A stretch of DNA of 64,000 nucleotides from Pilaira anomala (taxonomy: Eukaryota > Mucoromycota > Mucoromycetes > Mucorales > Mucoraceae). The notes under the pieces are model-generated. The model was not told the DNA's origin. It did no database searches and saw only the letters and a list, made by a program, of their open reading frames with translations. Shown in pieces: positions 11,852 to 23,273 of the stretch (its first letter is position 1; every line of letters begins with the position of its first letter). Made by a program: the position numbers and the translations under genes. The stretch is from positions 62,001-126,000 of the forward strand of contig JAIXMQ010000059.1 of NCBI GenBank assembly GCA_025716855.1, in the 5' to 3' direction.

Positions 11852-12052
11852 AAAAAACAAAATGCTATTGATAGTTTTGGGGACGTGATGAAGAACAAAG
11901 AGGCCGTCAAGTTTAAAGGGCACATGGTAGGTGTTACTGGCGTTATTTACTGGCAATTACAAATAATGGAAAAAGAGGAGAGCTACTTCTACTCGACATC
12001 AATGAATTCAACACTTCCAAAAAGTAAGAAATCAGCTATTTACGTAAATTGA
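11852..12052 (+). pseudogene. Short coding-like relic, unknown family
   Basis: A stop-free stretch of about 65 codons reads DSFGDVMKNKEAVKFKGH followed by MVGVTGVIYWQLQIMEKEE and ends at TGA 12050-12052. It has no start codon with a plausible context and no neighbouring exons that I could join. The amino-acid composition (V-G-V-T-G-x-x-Y-W-Q) looks protein-like rather than random AT-rich translation. It may be a fragment of a mobile element or of a lineage-specific gene. Downstream in another frame further protein-like text appears, which suggests frameshift decay. Confidence 0.3.
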
Positions 12053-12533
12053 AGTTACTTCCTTTATTAGATATGCAGCAGTTGCTTCTCAAAAACATTA
12101 GAAAGTATGAAGCGAGTAAATGACAATAAGAGTCTGCATAGCGTCCTCAAATGTTCAAACTGCACTATTATTTGGAACAGAGATGCAAACACATCCAGGA
12201 ACATGTATATAGATGCATTTGTGTCATTCAATGCTACATAAACTATACTCTGATGGATAATCATATAAATGTATTTTTTTTAAAAAAAAAATACTTATAT
12301 ATACATAATTGATTATCATAATAATATATTCTTATAAATAAAAATTATTCTTATGTTTTTTTTAACTTCTACAATGAATGATACATATAAAAATGATAAT
12401 CATATCACTCTCTTGTTGTGCTTGTAGAAATATTTATATATGCACTTTGCCAAAATTAATTATAGAATTCGGAGTGTTACACATTTATGTTTGTATCTCT
12501 TCTGATGATAGATAAAAAAAAAGAAAAAGGGGG

Positions 12534-12553
12534 CCTATATAAGCCTATATAAT
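12534..12553 (+). promoter_or_regulatory. TATA-like motifs upstream of the F-box gene
   Basis: Two CTATATAA-type motifs stand in tandem (CCTATATAAG, CCTATATAAT) about 135-150 bp before the ATG at 12685. They are followed by a T-rich stretch and a pyrimidine-rich presumed start region. The role is inferred from position only. Confidence 0.45.
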
Positions 12554-12684
12554 CAAATCGATACTTTATTTCATCTCTTTCTTAAACTTTTTTTTTGCTG
12601 TTTCTGTTAGTTTTTATAATAGCCTTATAGATCCACTATTAATACCTGTAATCAATTTAAGAAAGGAGAGAGACCAATTACAAA

Positions 12685-13860
12685 ATGCTTCCGTCCAAGG
12701 TCTTTGAGATCTCCTCAATCGTACCTACCGAAATTATTCAAAACATCTTGAAATTCATTCCACGACACGATATAAATCAATTTGCCCAAAGCTGTCAATG
12801 GACCTATAAAATAAGTTTACCGATCCTTTATAAGCATTTGGAATTAGGGTACTTGGGTCCGATGCGACAATTACAACATGGGGTTTCAGTCAATGGGTAT
12901 TTAAAAGAGACGATCGGTCAACATACGCGGTACTTGACCTTACGGTCACAACAAAACAGGAACGGGTGGCGAACCAGAGAGCTAGCACGTATTTTAGGAT
13001 CCAATTCAAAAGTACAATGTTTAACCTTTTCTGATTTTCAAGCGCTCTCGACTGAACTCATTCAAGACACGATCTCAATTTTACCTTATTTAGATCAAGT
13101 GCATTACAAATATTGTCAAATTGTTTATAAGCAGACGTTGATCCAAGAGCATAACAAGATTAGCCAAGTAGTGCTTTCATGGACAGAATTTACAGAGAAA
13201 AGTATTCCCTATATTTTATTTCGTAATATAAAACGAGTTGAATTAGGGTCGAACCGTAATCTGCATGAAAAGACCAATGGGTTGCTTGTACAATCGCTCT
13301 CTGAACATTGTCCTACCTTGACTCACCTGACACTGACTTTACCACAGGTCAGCAGCTCGGATGTGTGTGACATGATTACCAAGTATGGAAAGCAGCTGGT
13401 GCATTTATCTATCAAAAGTGAAAACATACTGACTTTAACAACAATTGCAAAGTATACTACAGAGCTAGAGAGTCTCTGTTTGCGTACAATCATGGATGAG
13501 GATGATGGGTTAGATAAAGCGTTGTTGATGATCATCAGACGGTGTCAAGGATTAAAGCGATTGGAAATCACGTCGAATCAACTTGCAAGGCATGTGCCTG
13601 ATATCATGTGGGAATCCCTGGTGGATGAGCAAGTATCTGAAATGATGTTAAAAGAACGAAAAGAAACGAGTAAATCAATCGAACGCGTGAGGAGAAGAGG
13701 CTATCGTTCGAATAATATTTGGTTTTCTGATGTGTCGGAAGAAGCGTTACAACAGCGCGTGAATTATATAAGGTCAATGGAAGGTGTTAAAAAATCACAA
13801 GTTTTGAAATCAGTGGTCTGGTATCAAAATGAAATTTTTAAAGTCAAGAATGCTTTTTAA
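12685..13860 (+). CDS. F-box protein with leucine-rich-repeat-like C-terminus
   Basis: A single uninterrupted frame codes for 391 residues. An F-box lies at about residues 12-55 (IVPTEIIQNILKFIPRHDI, then a W-T-Y motif and LPILYKHLEL). The rest has the irregular leucine spacing of degenerate LRRs (CPTLTHLTLTLP, KQLVHLSIKSENILTL, TELESLCLR, CQGLKRLEITSN). Such proteins act as substrate receptors in SCF ubiquitin ligases; the substrate is unknown. The gene has no introns, unlike most neighbours, as is common in expanded fungal F-box families. It converges on the RasGEF gene with 263 bp between stops. Confidence 0.85.
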   Translation: MLPSKVFEISSIVPTEIIQNILKFIPRHDINQFAQSCQWTYKISLPILYKHLELGYLGPMRQLQHGVSVNGYLKETIGQHTRYLTLRSQQNRNGWRTRELARILGSNSKVQCLTFSDFQALSTELIQDTISILPYLDQVHYKYCQIVYKQTLIQEHNKISQVVLSWTEFTEKSIPYILFRNIKRVELGSNRNLHEKTNGLLVQSLSEHCPTLTHLTLTLPQVSSSDVCDMITKYGKQLVHLSIKSENILTLTTIAKYTTELESLCLRTIMDEDDGLDKALLMIIRRCQGLKRLEITSNQLARHVPDIMWESLVDEQVSEMMLKERKETSKSIERVRRRGYRSNNIWFSDVSEEALQQRVNYIRSMEGVKKSQVLKSVVWYQNEIFKVKNAF

Positions 13861-14123
13861 TATAAAAAACGCATTAGATTTTTTTTTATTTTCGTGTAAA
13901 TAAAAAATTATATATATATATATATATATAAAAGTGAAAAAAAAAGTACAAAAAAAAAAAATGTTTGTGATATAATATATATATAAAGGGGGGGGGGTAT
14001 TTTTAAGAAATTGTGTGAAATTAGTGATTAAAAAAAAAAAAAGGTGGGGGATGTAAAATGTTTTTAAAAAGGAAGAGAGGTATATACATATATAAAAAAA
14101 AGTGGGAAAAGATGTGTGTGTGA

Positions 14124-16291
14124 TTACATTCTTAGCCATAAATCTCTTATTCTATTTGTACTAGAAGAAGCCAATCTTGGTTCTACAGTAGTTGACATCT
14201 TGTACTGTTCCTAATAATAAATTGAATAAGTTTGTAAAAAATTAAAAAAAAAAAAAAAAAAAATTGCTTACATCTTCAGTTAAAATATAAGTATCAGCTA
14301 TTAAAGCTAATAATTTCGTATCAGGTTCGATCGTGTAACTAGGCGACTTAAATTTCATGGTAGCCATAATCGTTTCTCCCATCAACTTGAATTTCTCCCA
14401 ATGAATCGATCCGTCTGCCTTAAAATCTTTGTTTGCCTCTGCCAACGAAACTAAATCCTGAGTATGAATCCCACTTTAAAAAAAAAAAAAAAAGAAATGG
14501 TGTGAGTGAAGAAAAAAAAAAAAAAAAAATTACCATTTACTTACAGATAAGGTATCCCGGGTGCGCCACCACCTGAAGAAGCTTTTAAAGCCATACGGTA
14601 AGAACAAAAAGATTTATCAGTACTCATCAACTTTTCCAAACTTTGAAACTGTTTATAGATTTTTTTTGTGATGACTGCATGTCTTGTCTGTTTCAAACGA
14701 AGTACGGAGGCACTATTGATACCGGCCAAGATGGCCATGAGCGAATTATAATTGTTCAAGTCTCTTAGGTGAACTGCAATTGACATGAATTTTTGGAGTA
14801 ACGCGACCCGTTTACTTAATCTGGATTGAGTTACAATCATCGTGACGACCCAGGCCGAAATAAAGTTGAAGTGAGCAATGGATGCCATGACTGTGTTGTT
14901 GCATGATAATAGGGATGACCGTTTAGATTCGGTGTTGACAGGTGCTGTGTTCCAGATATTTCGAATAAACTCGCGGGGCTATTTTAAAAAAAAAAAAAAA
15001 ATGTAAATAAAACATTTTGAAAACTATAAAAAAACTTACCTTGATCTTTGAAAAGAGTTCGGATTCTATCCAAGTTAACTGATTTGCTATTAAGGTATCA
15101 GTTGCTTTCATAAAGAGTTTATAAGCATGACTTGTTTGATCTTTTTCAGATTTATTTTGACGAAAAGTACTGATAAAACTTGAAGCAAGCAATTGATGAC
15201 CTAAAGAAGAAGTCCAGCGGGTACCGGAAGTGGTTGCGATGGAGATAGTAGAAGAAACGGTCCGGGGTGAAGAATAAGACTTGAATGTATTTGATGAAGC
15301 AGAAGTGGTAGTGGCGTTGTCAATGTTTATCAGACCACCTGCAAATTCAGCACGTCTAGGGAACTCATTTGTTGATTTTGTTGATGCAGCAACAGCAGCA
15401 GCAGCAGCAGCAGTATAACTTGATCTAAGATCAGGTTGTGATTCAGAATGAGTTACTGTTTTATTCAAGAGTCTGTTTAGGTTTGGAGAGATTCTTTTTA
15501 ATTTAAAAGGGACTGGTGGTGATATGGTTGGAAGGTCGGACTTTGCGGTGAGAGGAGGAGAAGAAGAAGGAAGAAAGGTAAATGTACCGGATGCATAACC
15601 ACTATCTTTTTTTTCGTTTCGTTTAATGGGTGTAGTTGGTTCATCATCTAAATCATCATCATTCTCTTCTTGATCGTTGTCATCTACAAGACCCCAGACT
15701 TTATCTGGGTCATAGCTAGGTGGTTCACGTACAACCAATGGAGCTAAAGAATCACAAATGGGTGTTAGACTTTCGTATTTTGAAATACGGTCTAGAAACA
15801 AAATAATTTGTTTTCGTGCTTGTGCACCATAAAAATCATTCCAGTAATGCGATAGCCAAAGCATAAATATACTATGAATTCTGTCATTTCCGTAGAAAAA
15901 AAAAATAAGTATTACTTGTTTGTTACACTATATAAAGAAAGTTTTTTTTTTTCTTTGATCGGGGTAGAAAATATAATTGTATAACTACAACGAACCTTTT
16001 TTGTAAATCAGTTGGTAAAGCCTCTGATAAACCATCATTTTCAAATCTATTAGTTATTAAAGAGAGAATAAGTATAATAGCTAGAAAAGCTTTAAAATAG
16101 TAATCATCATCTAGAATATACCTTTCTACTAGGATCTTTACAAGTTCATTTGGTTTCATGAATTTTCTGAAAAATGTCAAAAATATGGGTATAATGTTTT
16201 CGTCTATATAATAAATAAGGAGGTTTGTTATTGATGCAACTAAACTAACATTTTTTTTCGGTGTGAATACAGAAAGAATAAAGAAAGAGAG

Positions 16292-16325
<34 letters not shown>

Positions 16326-16326
16326 C

Positions 16327-16360
<34 letters not shown>

Positions 16361-16737
16361 TACCTGCTTTATTGTATTCTGTTGATAATAATCGATCTAT
16401 AATATCTTCCGTTGTTAAGCCTATACCAAAAGATTCACTAAAGTAAGAAAACAGTTGATCAAAAAATGACATTTTTTTTAAAAATAAAAAAGAAAAAAAA
16501 AAGAAAATATACATATATAATATATATATATATATAATTTTACCTACTATCTTTTGAACCACGACGACTACTACTCAGGTGAGATGGAAAAGTCCCTCTT
16601 TTGTTGTTTGTCATATGAAAAGATGAAGGAAAAGAGACGATATTTTCAGTCAAGACTTTATCGGGATCGGCTTCACTCCCCGATGTAACACTAATATTAT
16701 CTATTGTCCGAGTTGGAGCATAAATAAAACCAATTTC

Positions 16738-16771
<34 letters not shown>

Positions 16772-17656
16772 GGTGATGGTTGCGTTGGTAACGAAGAAGA
16801 AGAAGAAGAACAGTCATGATGAATATGAATACGAGTTTTGATTTCTAATTCTTTAAAATTGACAGATCTTGGATAATATTGTTCTACTAATAATTTAAAT
16901 ATATATTGCATTTGTTCTACACCTGTTTCAGAAAATGCATCCACATGAAAATGAGGTCGCAATAATAAAGTTTGTTTGTTGATTTGACATATATCATCAT
17001 TATTATTTAAGTCTGATTTAAGTCCAACGAAAAAAGCAGGGATTTGACGAGATGAATAATAATCTATTATAAATAAGTATATATATATATATATATATAA
17101 TAAGGGGAATATGTAATTACTTGATAAATCAATAGCAGTTGAATCAAATGAATCATTGGCTGATGTGTCATAACAAATAAGTCCAGCATGAATTATTGGT
17201 AATGTTTGTTCGTTAATGATCGAACCATTTAATTCAATAATATCAATAGGGCAATTAATGTCATCTAATAATATTTTTGTATGGTGGCACTGTAGATCTA
17301 ATTGAAAAAAAAAAACAAGTTAATTTAGTAGTAGTATATTTATAAGGAGAAAAAATAAAAAAATAAAAATTACCTGGTCTATTTGAGTCATGCTTTGCAA
17401 TTAAATTTTGTAAACCAAACCGAATAAATGTTGATTTTCCTATATTTGAGTTACCAGAAACAACAATTACAAGTGGTTCAACCTTTAATAATTCCTTATT
17501 AAAAATTAGTTTTGTTATAAATTTCATTATTTTCATTATATATTCATTTACAGCAGCATGAGTCTTAGTAGTATCTGGTGGTGGCAAAGGTTTGTTTAAT
17601 CTATCAAGCGTTTTTGTGGGTGAGGCTATAGCTGCGAATTTTCGTGATATCCACAT
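14124..17656 (-). CDS. GTPase-like domain fused to a Ras guanine-nucleotide exchange factor (CDC25 type)
   Basis: Nine minus-strand exons (17374-17656, 17121-17297, 16544-17063, 16364-16437, 15996-16203, 15040-15880, 14545-14978, 14272-14473, 14124-14210) join to 2826 nt, or 941 residues. Near residues 60-75, VIVVSGNSNIGKSTFIRFG is a P-loop. FFVGLKSDL near residue 168 is a G4-like box, and SETG follows as G5-like. A polyglutamine run (CAA repeats at 16738-16770) and a serine-rich linker come next. A RasGEF_N domain starts near residue 330 (NIIPIFLTFFRKFMKPNEL). A disordered Ser/Thr-rich region follows. The catalytic CDC25 domain occupies about residues 670-920 (KIKPREFIRNIWN, FNFISAWVVTMIV, LRDLNNYNSLMAILAGI, GAPGIPYLGIHTQDL). 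It likely activates Ras-type GTPases at membranes. G4 is LKSD rather than NKxD, so nucleotide binding by the N-terminal domain is uncertain. Confidence 0.9.
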
Positions 17657-17951
17657 GTGTTGAAACGAAAAAAAAAAAAAAAAAAAAAAAAAAAAACGCT
17701 TATACAATTGTCAAAAACACCTTTTTTTTTTTCTTTCTTTCTTTCTTGTATATATAAAAGTGAGATAAAGAAGAAGAAAAAAGAGAGAATAATACTGACT
17801 GTTTTTATATATTTATTTATTTGTTTTTAAGGGGTGGGTTAGGGTAAAAAAAGAAAGAAAGAAAAAAAAAAAAAAAAAGAGGTCCTATTTTCATGTTTAT
17901 TATTTTCTTTCTCTTCATTTCATTTCTCTCCTTATTGTTGTCATTTCTTTT

Positions 17952-18883
17952 TTAAGCAATATTGGCCAAATAATCCTTGACTTCATTCAAGCTTAATTTT
18001 CTAAATAATGGAATTTCCTTTCTTTCACCACCGTAAACACCAACAGTACTTGTACCAATAATACCAATCTCTAAACTATTTTCTGTCATTTGTCCTTCAA
18101 ATCCTTCCTTGAGCTATATATATACATGTTAAAAAAAAAAAAATTCATGCAATTCATAAAATATTTTTTTTTTGTTGCTTACAGTTAAAATGGCTGTATG
18201 TACTGCATCTTCCAATTCCATCTCTTCATTATATCTCTTTTCCAAAAAAGTCTTTGCATTGATCATGTTCTTACCAATAGCACTGGCCTTCCAAGCAAAA
18301 TAAGAACCAGTAGGATCAACTTGGTAAAGTGCGGGTCCACTAACTTCGTCATAACCTGCAATTAAAAGAGAAACACCAAAGGGACGTACACCACTACAGG
18401 AAATAAAAATCTGTCAATCACACATATATATAAACCTATATATATATTTACCCGCTTTGAGTATATTCTTGCATAACACCAGCAACTTCTTGAACAAGAA
18501 TCTTTACTGGAGGCTCTTCCATATATAATCTTTTATATGCTTGTGCAGCTTTACGTGCTTTACTGACTAAAACACGGAAATCGGGTCCCATACCAGAATA
18601 AATCATACCAATGTTGGAACAGATGGTTGCTACTTTCTCAAGTGTAGAATCATCAACAAGGCTCGAAGCAGACTTTTTTTCTGTGGCAATAACAATACCG
18701 TTGGTAGCTTTTGATTGCTTTTAGTATATATCTTTAAAATTGAAAATGAGGTTGTTGTTTTTTTTTACCTTTGATACCAACACTGGTAACACCTTGAGAT
18801 ACAGCATTTAAAGCATATTCGATTTGAACAAGTTTTCCCGAAGGAGAAAATGTGGTAAGTGAGAAACTATATCGATCAGCCAT
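17952..18883 (-). CDS. PRE8: 20S proteasome subunit alpha-2 (Pre8/PSMA2 type)
   Basis: Exons 18769-18883, 18452-18707, 18183-18393 and 17952-18113 give 247 residues, close to the 250 of yeast Pre8. The N-terminus [18 protein letters not shown] is the alpha-subunit signature. The typical segments [49 protein letters not shown] and [18 protein letters not shown] follow. It is one of seven structural alpha-ring subunits gating the 20S core in nucleus and cytoplasm. The last exon has a slightly longer tail than usual ([15 protein letters not shown]). All junctions are canonical GT..AG. Confidence 0.95.
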
Positions 18884-19320
18884 TGAGATGTTAGTTAAAA
18901 AAAAAAAAAGAAAAAGGTATTTCAAATTTCAAAAAGAATACGCGTTCAATTCAAACACATTCGAAAATAAGCTGACTTACGTCACCCGTGCAATTGCGTT
19001 TAATGACTGGATTTTAATGCGCGCTCTCATTTATGTTTGTTTTAATAAAGGTGTGCCTGAATGGTATAACTTTCTTTTAGTGTGCAATAGTTTCATTGAG
19101 GAGGATTTTGTCAATTCTTTTTCAAGTAAACAAATAAAAAACATTATGTGTACACACATAAATAACCTAATCTTTCTCTCAAATTCTTAATGTCTTTTTC
19201 CTTTCTACAGAAGATCAAAGTAGTGCAAGTAGCCAACTCAAGGAAGGGGAGATTTTTTTTTTTTATTGTATACACTTTTTCAATTATGATTGGATAAAAA
19301 AATAATTCAAAAACATCAAA
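18884..19320. other. Intergenic region between lectin and proteasome genes
   Basis: This 437 bp stretch separates two minus-strand genes. It holds the upstream region of the proteasome gene and the 3' side of the lectin gene. I see no known proteasome-associated control element and no gene. The short plus-strand frame at 18852-19190 has no protein-like character. Confidence 0.5.
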
Positions 19321-20557
19321 TTAAAAACGCTTCATTCTGTTTTTTTGATCATAGAAACGGTATCCAACAAAGAGCACACCGACGAGACCACCTGCACAAA
19401 GGATCTTGAAGAGCACAGAGAGAACACCACTACCACCACTAGTCACCTTCTTTTTATTTTGTTGATGGTTCACAAACTCTTTAGGAGCAGGAGGTAAAGA
19501 TTTAGTAGTAACGGAGATAATATCATGGTTATCCGTGACTTCACCCGTATGAGCACTGAAGCCAAGATAGATTTGTTCAGGAAGTACAATCTCTTGCTTC
19601 TTGAAACATTGTTCCCATTCATCTTCGTTACGCCATACAAGTTCTAATTGAAGGAAGTTGTTCTTGTGGTAAGTTAATCTGGCACGCGTAGGGAATGCCT
19701 TTGCTCTAAAATCAGCCTAAAACATTGACACACATATTATTATTATCGTTTTCGAATTTCGCGTATTTTTTATATATATATATATATATACCTCACAACC
19801 AGCAAGTTCTTTATCACTACCGTCCTTATCGTTGTTGTATGATTGAGTACCATCACCGAGCATTGCCATAACATAAGGGAATGTATGACGCTATGATTTT
19901 TTTTTTGTATGAGTATCATGGTTCATAATCCCCAGTATACATAAAACTTACATGAGCTCTTTCGTTATCATAAGTATCAAAGAATACACCAAGACCTTCA
20001 AAGTTATCAACGGAACCAAATACAGGACCTTCTGTCATTCTTTGCTTTGTGAGCCACACTAAAAAAAAATATATCGTGTTAAGTTACAGAATAAGTAAAA
20101 CAAAAAAATAAAAAAAACGTAGAGACATACTGGCAAAACCATCACCATACAAATGACCAGAAGCACCATCTACTTTAAATTCAACTTCAATTTGAAAGTT
20201 ATCACCTATTAAAGGCTACAGAAGTTTTTTTTTTTTTGTAAGTAATTGTATGAAAAAAAGGTGTTGTTGTAATTTACCAAACGCGACCACAAGTAACCAA
20301 GTTGAGATTGTTTTGTTGAAGTTAAACGTATTTGATGGTTGGTATTGATAATAGTGTTTCCTGCAAAGTCAAACCATCTATTTTGAAGTTCATCATCTTT
20401 TTTTTTTTTTGTTAGCTTTTTGGTTTTCGGTTTTTTTGGTTTATGTATTACCGATATAAGGCATAGAGATAGAGTGAGTTCTCATGACTGCACCTTGTGC
20501 AAGTACTGTTGTACATGCTGCCAATGCAGAAGCGAGCACTACAAAAAGAGAACGCAT
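19321..20557 (-). CDS. L-type (legume-like) lectin, ERGIC-53/VIP36 family
   Basis: Six exons (20452-20557, 20278-20396, 20131-20215, 19952-20058, 19792-19890, 19321-19716) join to 303 residues. A signal peptide at residues 1-20 precedes the lectin beta-sandwich. Features include NRWFDFAGNTIINTNHQIR, the GASGHLYGDGFAMW core, VFGSVDNFEGLGVFFDTY and GFSAHTGEVTDNHDI. A stalk, one transmembrane helix (VLSVLFKILCAGGLVGVLFV) and a short basic cytosolic tail ending RMKRF follow. These type I proteins carry glycoproteins between ER and Golgi. The cytosolic tail lacks a clear KKxx retrieval signal, so residence could be more VIP36-like. The aromatic residue usual in FAFW is here FAMW. Confidence 0.92.
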
Positions 20558-22434
20558 TTTTTTTTTATCTTTTTGTCGTAAAAAAAAAAAAGAAAAAAGT
20601 TGGTAAAGTTAATTTGGTTTTTATACTTGAAAAAAAAAAAAAAAATTGGGCGGATACTCAAAGTAAACTCTCCAGGTCCAAAAGGAACTTCTTTTGGGTC
20701 AAATCAAATCCTAATAACATACCTCATATATTCTTTTCAATATTGCCTTTTTTTTTTTCTTTGATATCTTTTTATTTGTAACTACTTTAAACGATATAAA
20801 ATACTATTAATGATGTTAGTTTATATGTTTGATGTTGCTATTTCGAAAAATAGGCGAGAAATGTTACAGTGAGAAGAAGAAACGGTGTTGTGAGTTTTTA
20901 TAGTAATTCCTTTAGATCGATTATTTAATAAAAGTTTTAAATATTATAAAGCAACAATATACTATGAACTATTATATTGCTTTTTATGGTTAAAAATAGA
21001 TGATTAATAAGCTATTAAAAAGCATAATAACTTTTTATACATATTTTTGTCATGTTAATGCTAAACGAAAAAAGAAAATTTTGGAGAAATTTTTTTTTAA
21101 AAGGTAAAACTAATCATTTGATGATTTATATTGATATCTTGTATCATAAGCACTCTGAACTACCATTATCATCTTTTTTTTTTTCGGAGGGGGGACAAAT
21201 GAGAAATAGGTATAAAGCCGTTAGTTGATCAAGTCGTGAGCCGGGAGAATATTAATAATAGAGTAGATTCATACGGATATAGAAAATCATAGTAGATCAA
21301 TAAAAGATGTTTGCAGTTCAAAATGATTTGAAAACATATGTTCGAAGAGGCCCATAGAACAATCAGGGTGATCATATAGACGAAATAGACAATTTCTCTA
21401 ATTCCTTCTGTTGCCATATAGGGTCATCACTAGTACATCAGGTTTTAGAGCTACAAGGTCCTTCTCATAAGATTTTTTGCAGTAAGGGAGGATAATTGAA
21501 TCATATGGAAAATCCAGTTCATTTCATGGTGCAAGTCATACCAAAGTAAAGTGAGCGAACGGATTATCTTTCCCGATTGCAGCGCAACCTCCGAAATGAA
21601 GCTTTCGATTTTCCCGCTTCGCTACTAGCTGACGGTCATCTTGCCCTAAATATTTCGGTTGGAATATTTTCCATACTAAACACATGCACAGAAAAAAAGC
21701 ATAGTTGTTATGTATTGAGACCAGACAATGTGTCATTTTGCGATAAAATTACTAGAGTTCATGTATTATATGTACACGTTTCAAAGTTGCCCATATCTTA
21801 ATAAAATCTCTACTTGTTTGGATAAAATATGTGATTAAAGCCGAGAAAAAGATAGCATTGGTAGGAAAGGTTCATGGCTTAGATTTGATGGGAAAAAAGA
21901 AAGGAAGAGAGAGAAAAAGAAAGATAAAAAAAATTATTTATACATGATGAAGTCGGCAATAATAATCAAGTAGTTATTGTAAGCTCAAGTAACTTAATTC
22001 ATTACTGCAGAACACGTTTCTAATGATTTCAATATCATAGGATATTTATACATAACACATATAATTTATTTTATTATTAAAATTCCATATGATTGAACAT
22101 ATCAGTCCGTAACTGCGATCAAATGTCTGTTGTAAAAATAAAAGAAGAATAAACATTTTTTTGTAAGAATCAAAATCATATTTTGTATGTTTACACAAAT
22201 CAGAGAACTTTGTAGCAATATTATACGGATGAGGTTAATAATCTGCGTAGGAGCGTATAAGTCTACTATATACTTAAACAGCTGCAACAAGGAGAAAGTA
22301 AATTGTAAAACTATCCTTGGTGCTTCTCACTTATATAATATACATATACATATATATAGTTATTTGATAAGTATATGTATTAGATATGTACATTAAGGTA
22401 TGGGACTGATTCTTTTAATGTCTTTTACTTTTAC
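20558..22434. other. Intergenic region upstream of the first 3.1 kb repeat
   Basis: The lectin promoter side is T-rich. The stretch 21536-21740 is locally GC-richer and reads on the minus strand as protein-like text (CLVWKIFQPKYLGQDDRQL, then RENRKLHFGGCAAIG), possibly a decayed gene. The minus-strand frame 21229-21417 is hydrophobic without a recognisable family. Nothing else is supported. Confidence 0.4.
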
Positions 22435-22670
22435 CAGCGCATTATTTCACTATATCTGCACACTGGAAGTAACACTGACAATATGCGAGCTTTTTACATT
22501 ATAGGTATCTTTAGGAAAGCTTGAAGTGTAGGCTTTTTTTAAAAAAAAAAAATACGTGTATATGTACTATGTATTTTAAAACATAATTTTTAGTAACTAA
22601 ATGTTATTTTTTATTATCTTATTATTTATTTGGTGTCTTAATTTATCAACTTTAAAGTGTACAGATTATT

Positions 22671-23063
22671 TTATAAAAGTTCATCTTTAATACTTTGGGC
22701 TAGAAACAAGATACATGTTATTTTCTTTGTAATGTAATCTTCGAGAGAAGAGGTCCGGGCAATGTTGCACACCTGTCTGCAATCATTAGGTTTCTTGTGA
22801 GAATCAATTCTTTTAGGACAGTTGTAAATTCTAGTATGATAACTTATACTAATTACAAATTGTTTGTTGGCTTCTGTAAATTGGACTATGAACAGTCGAA
22901 CTATAGACACTACTATTCGAAAAGTTTTTGAGTTCTTCTTCTTTGACAAGTTCATAAATACATTCTTTTGCCTTTGCTGCCTCATCGATCTTTGTGCAGC
23001 CATATTTGGAAGTTGATAAAAATCTGTCTCGCGTTTTAAATTTTCCATGTGACGGTCTTTCAT
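22671..23063 (-). CDS. Hypothetical 130-residue frame, divergent to the 492-residue gene (copy A)
   Basis: An open frame from ATG 23063 to TAA codes for 130 residues, beginning MKDRHMENLKRETDFYQLP and rich in Lys, Arg and Ile. It is divergent from the 492-residue gene with about 210 bp between the starts. No domain is recognised and no introns are evident. The frame is identical in copy B at 38212-38604, but since the DNA is identical this gives no support for coding. It may be a chance frame. Confidence 0.25.
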   Translation of the reverse strand: MKDRHMENLKRETDFYQLPNMAAQRSMRQQRQKNVFMNLSKKKNSKTFRIVVSIVRLFIVQFTEANKQFVISISYHTRIYNCPKRIDSHKKPNDCRQVCNIARTSSLEDYITKKITCILFLAQSIKDELL

Positions 23064-23273
23064 GCTGAAATCTCCACAGTACGAAAGTACAATAACTATG
23101 TTTAAAGAGGATACCTAATATAAACCTAATATAAATAAGACATTATCTAATAGCAAAACAAATTTGAGTAATCAGTAAACATGAGGTAATAGAAATTTTT
23201 GGCGTAGTCTTTTTCCCAGGCAGCTATTTTTTTTTTTCCTTGTTCTCTTCTTTAACTATACAACATTGCTGCA

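Larger units (their letters stand above)
10666..12684. other. Intergenic region between eS27 and the F-box gene
   Basis: The eS27 promoter side (10690-10870) is GC-rich with GGCCGG motifs. The remainder is AT-rich. Apart from a coding-like relic at 11852-12052 and TATA-like motifs near 12540, I see no gene. The short minus-strand frames at 10989-11207 and 12067-12264 show no recognisable protein pattern. Confidence 0.45.
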
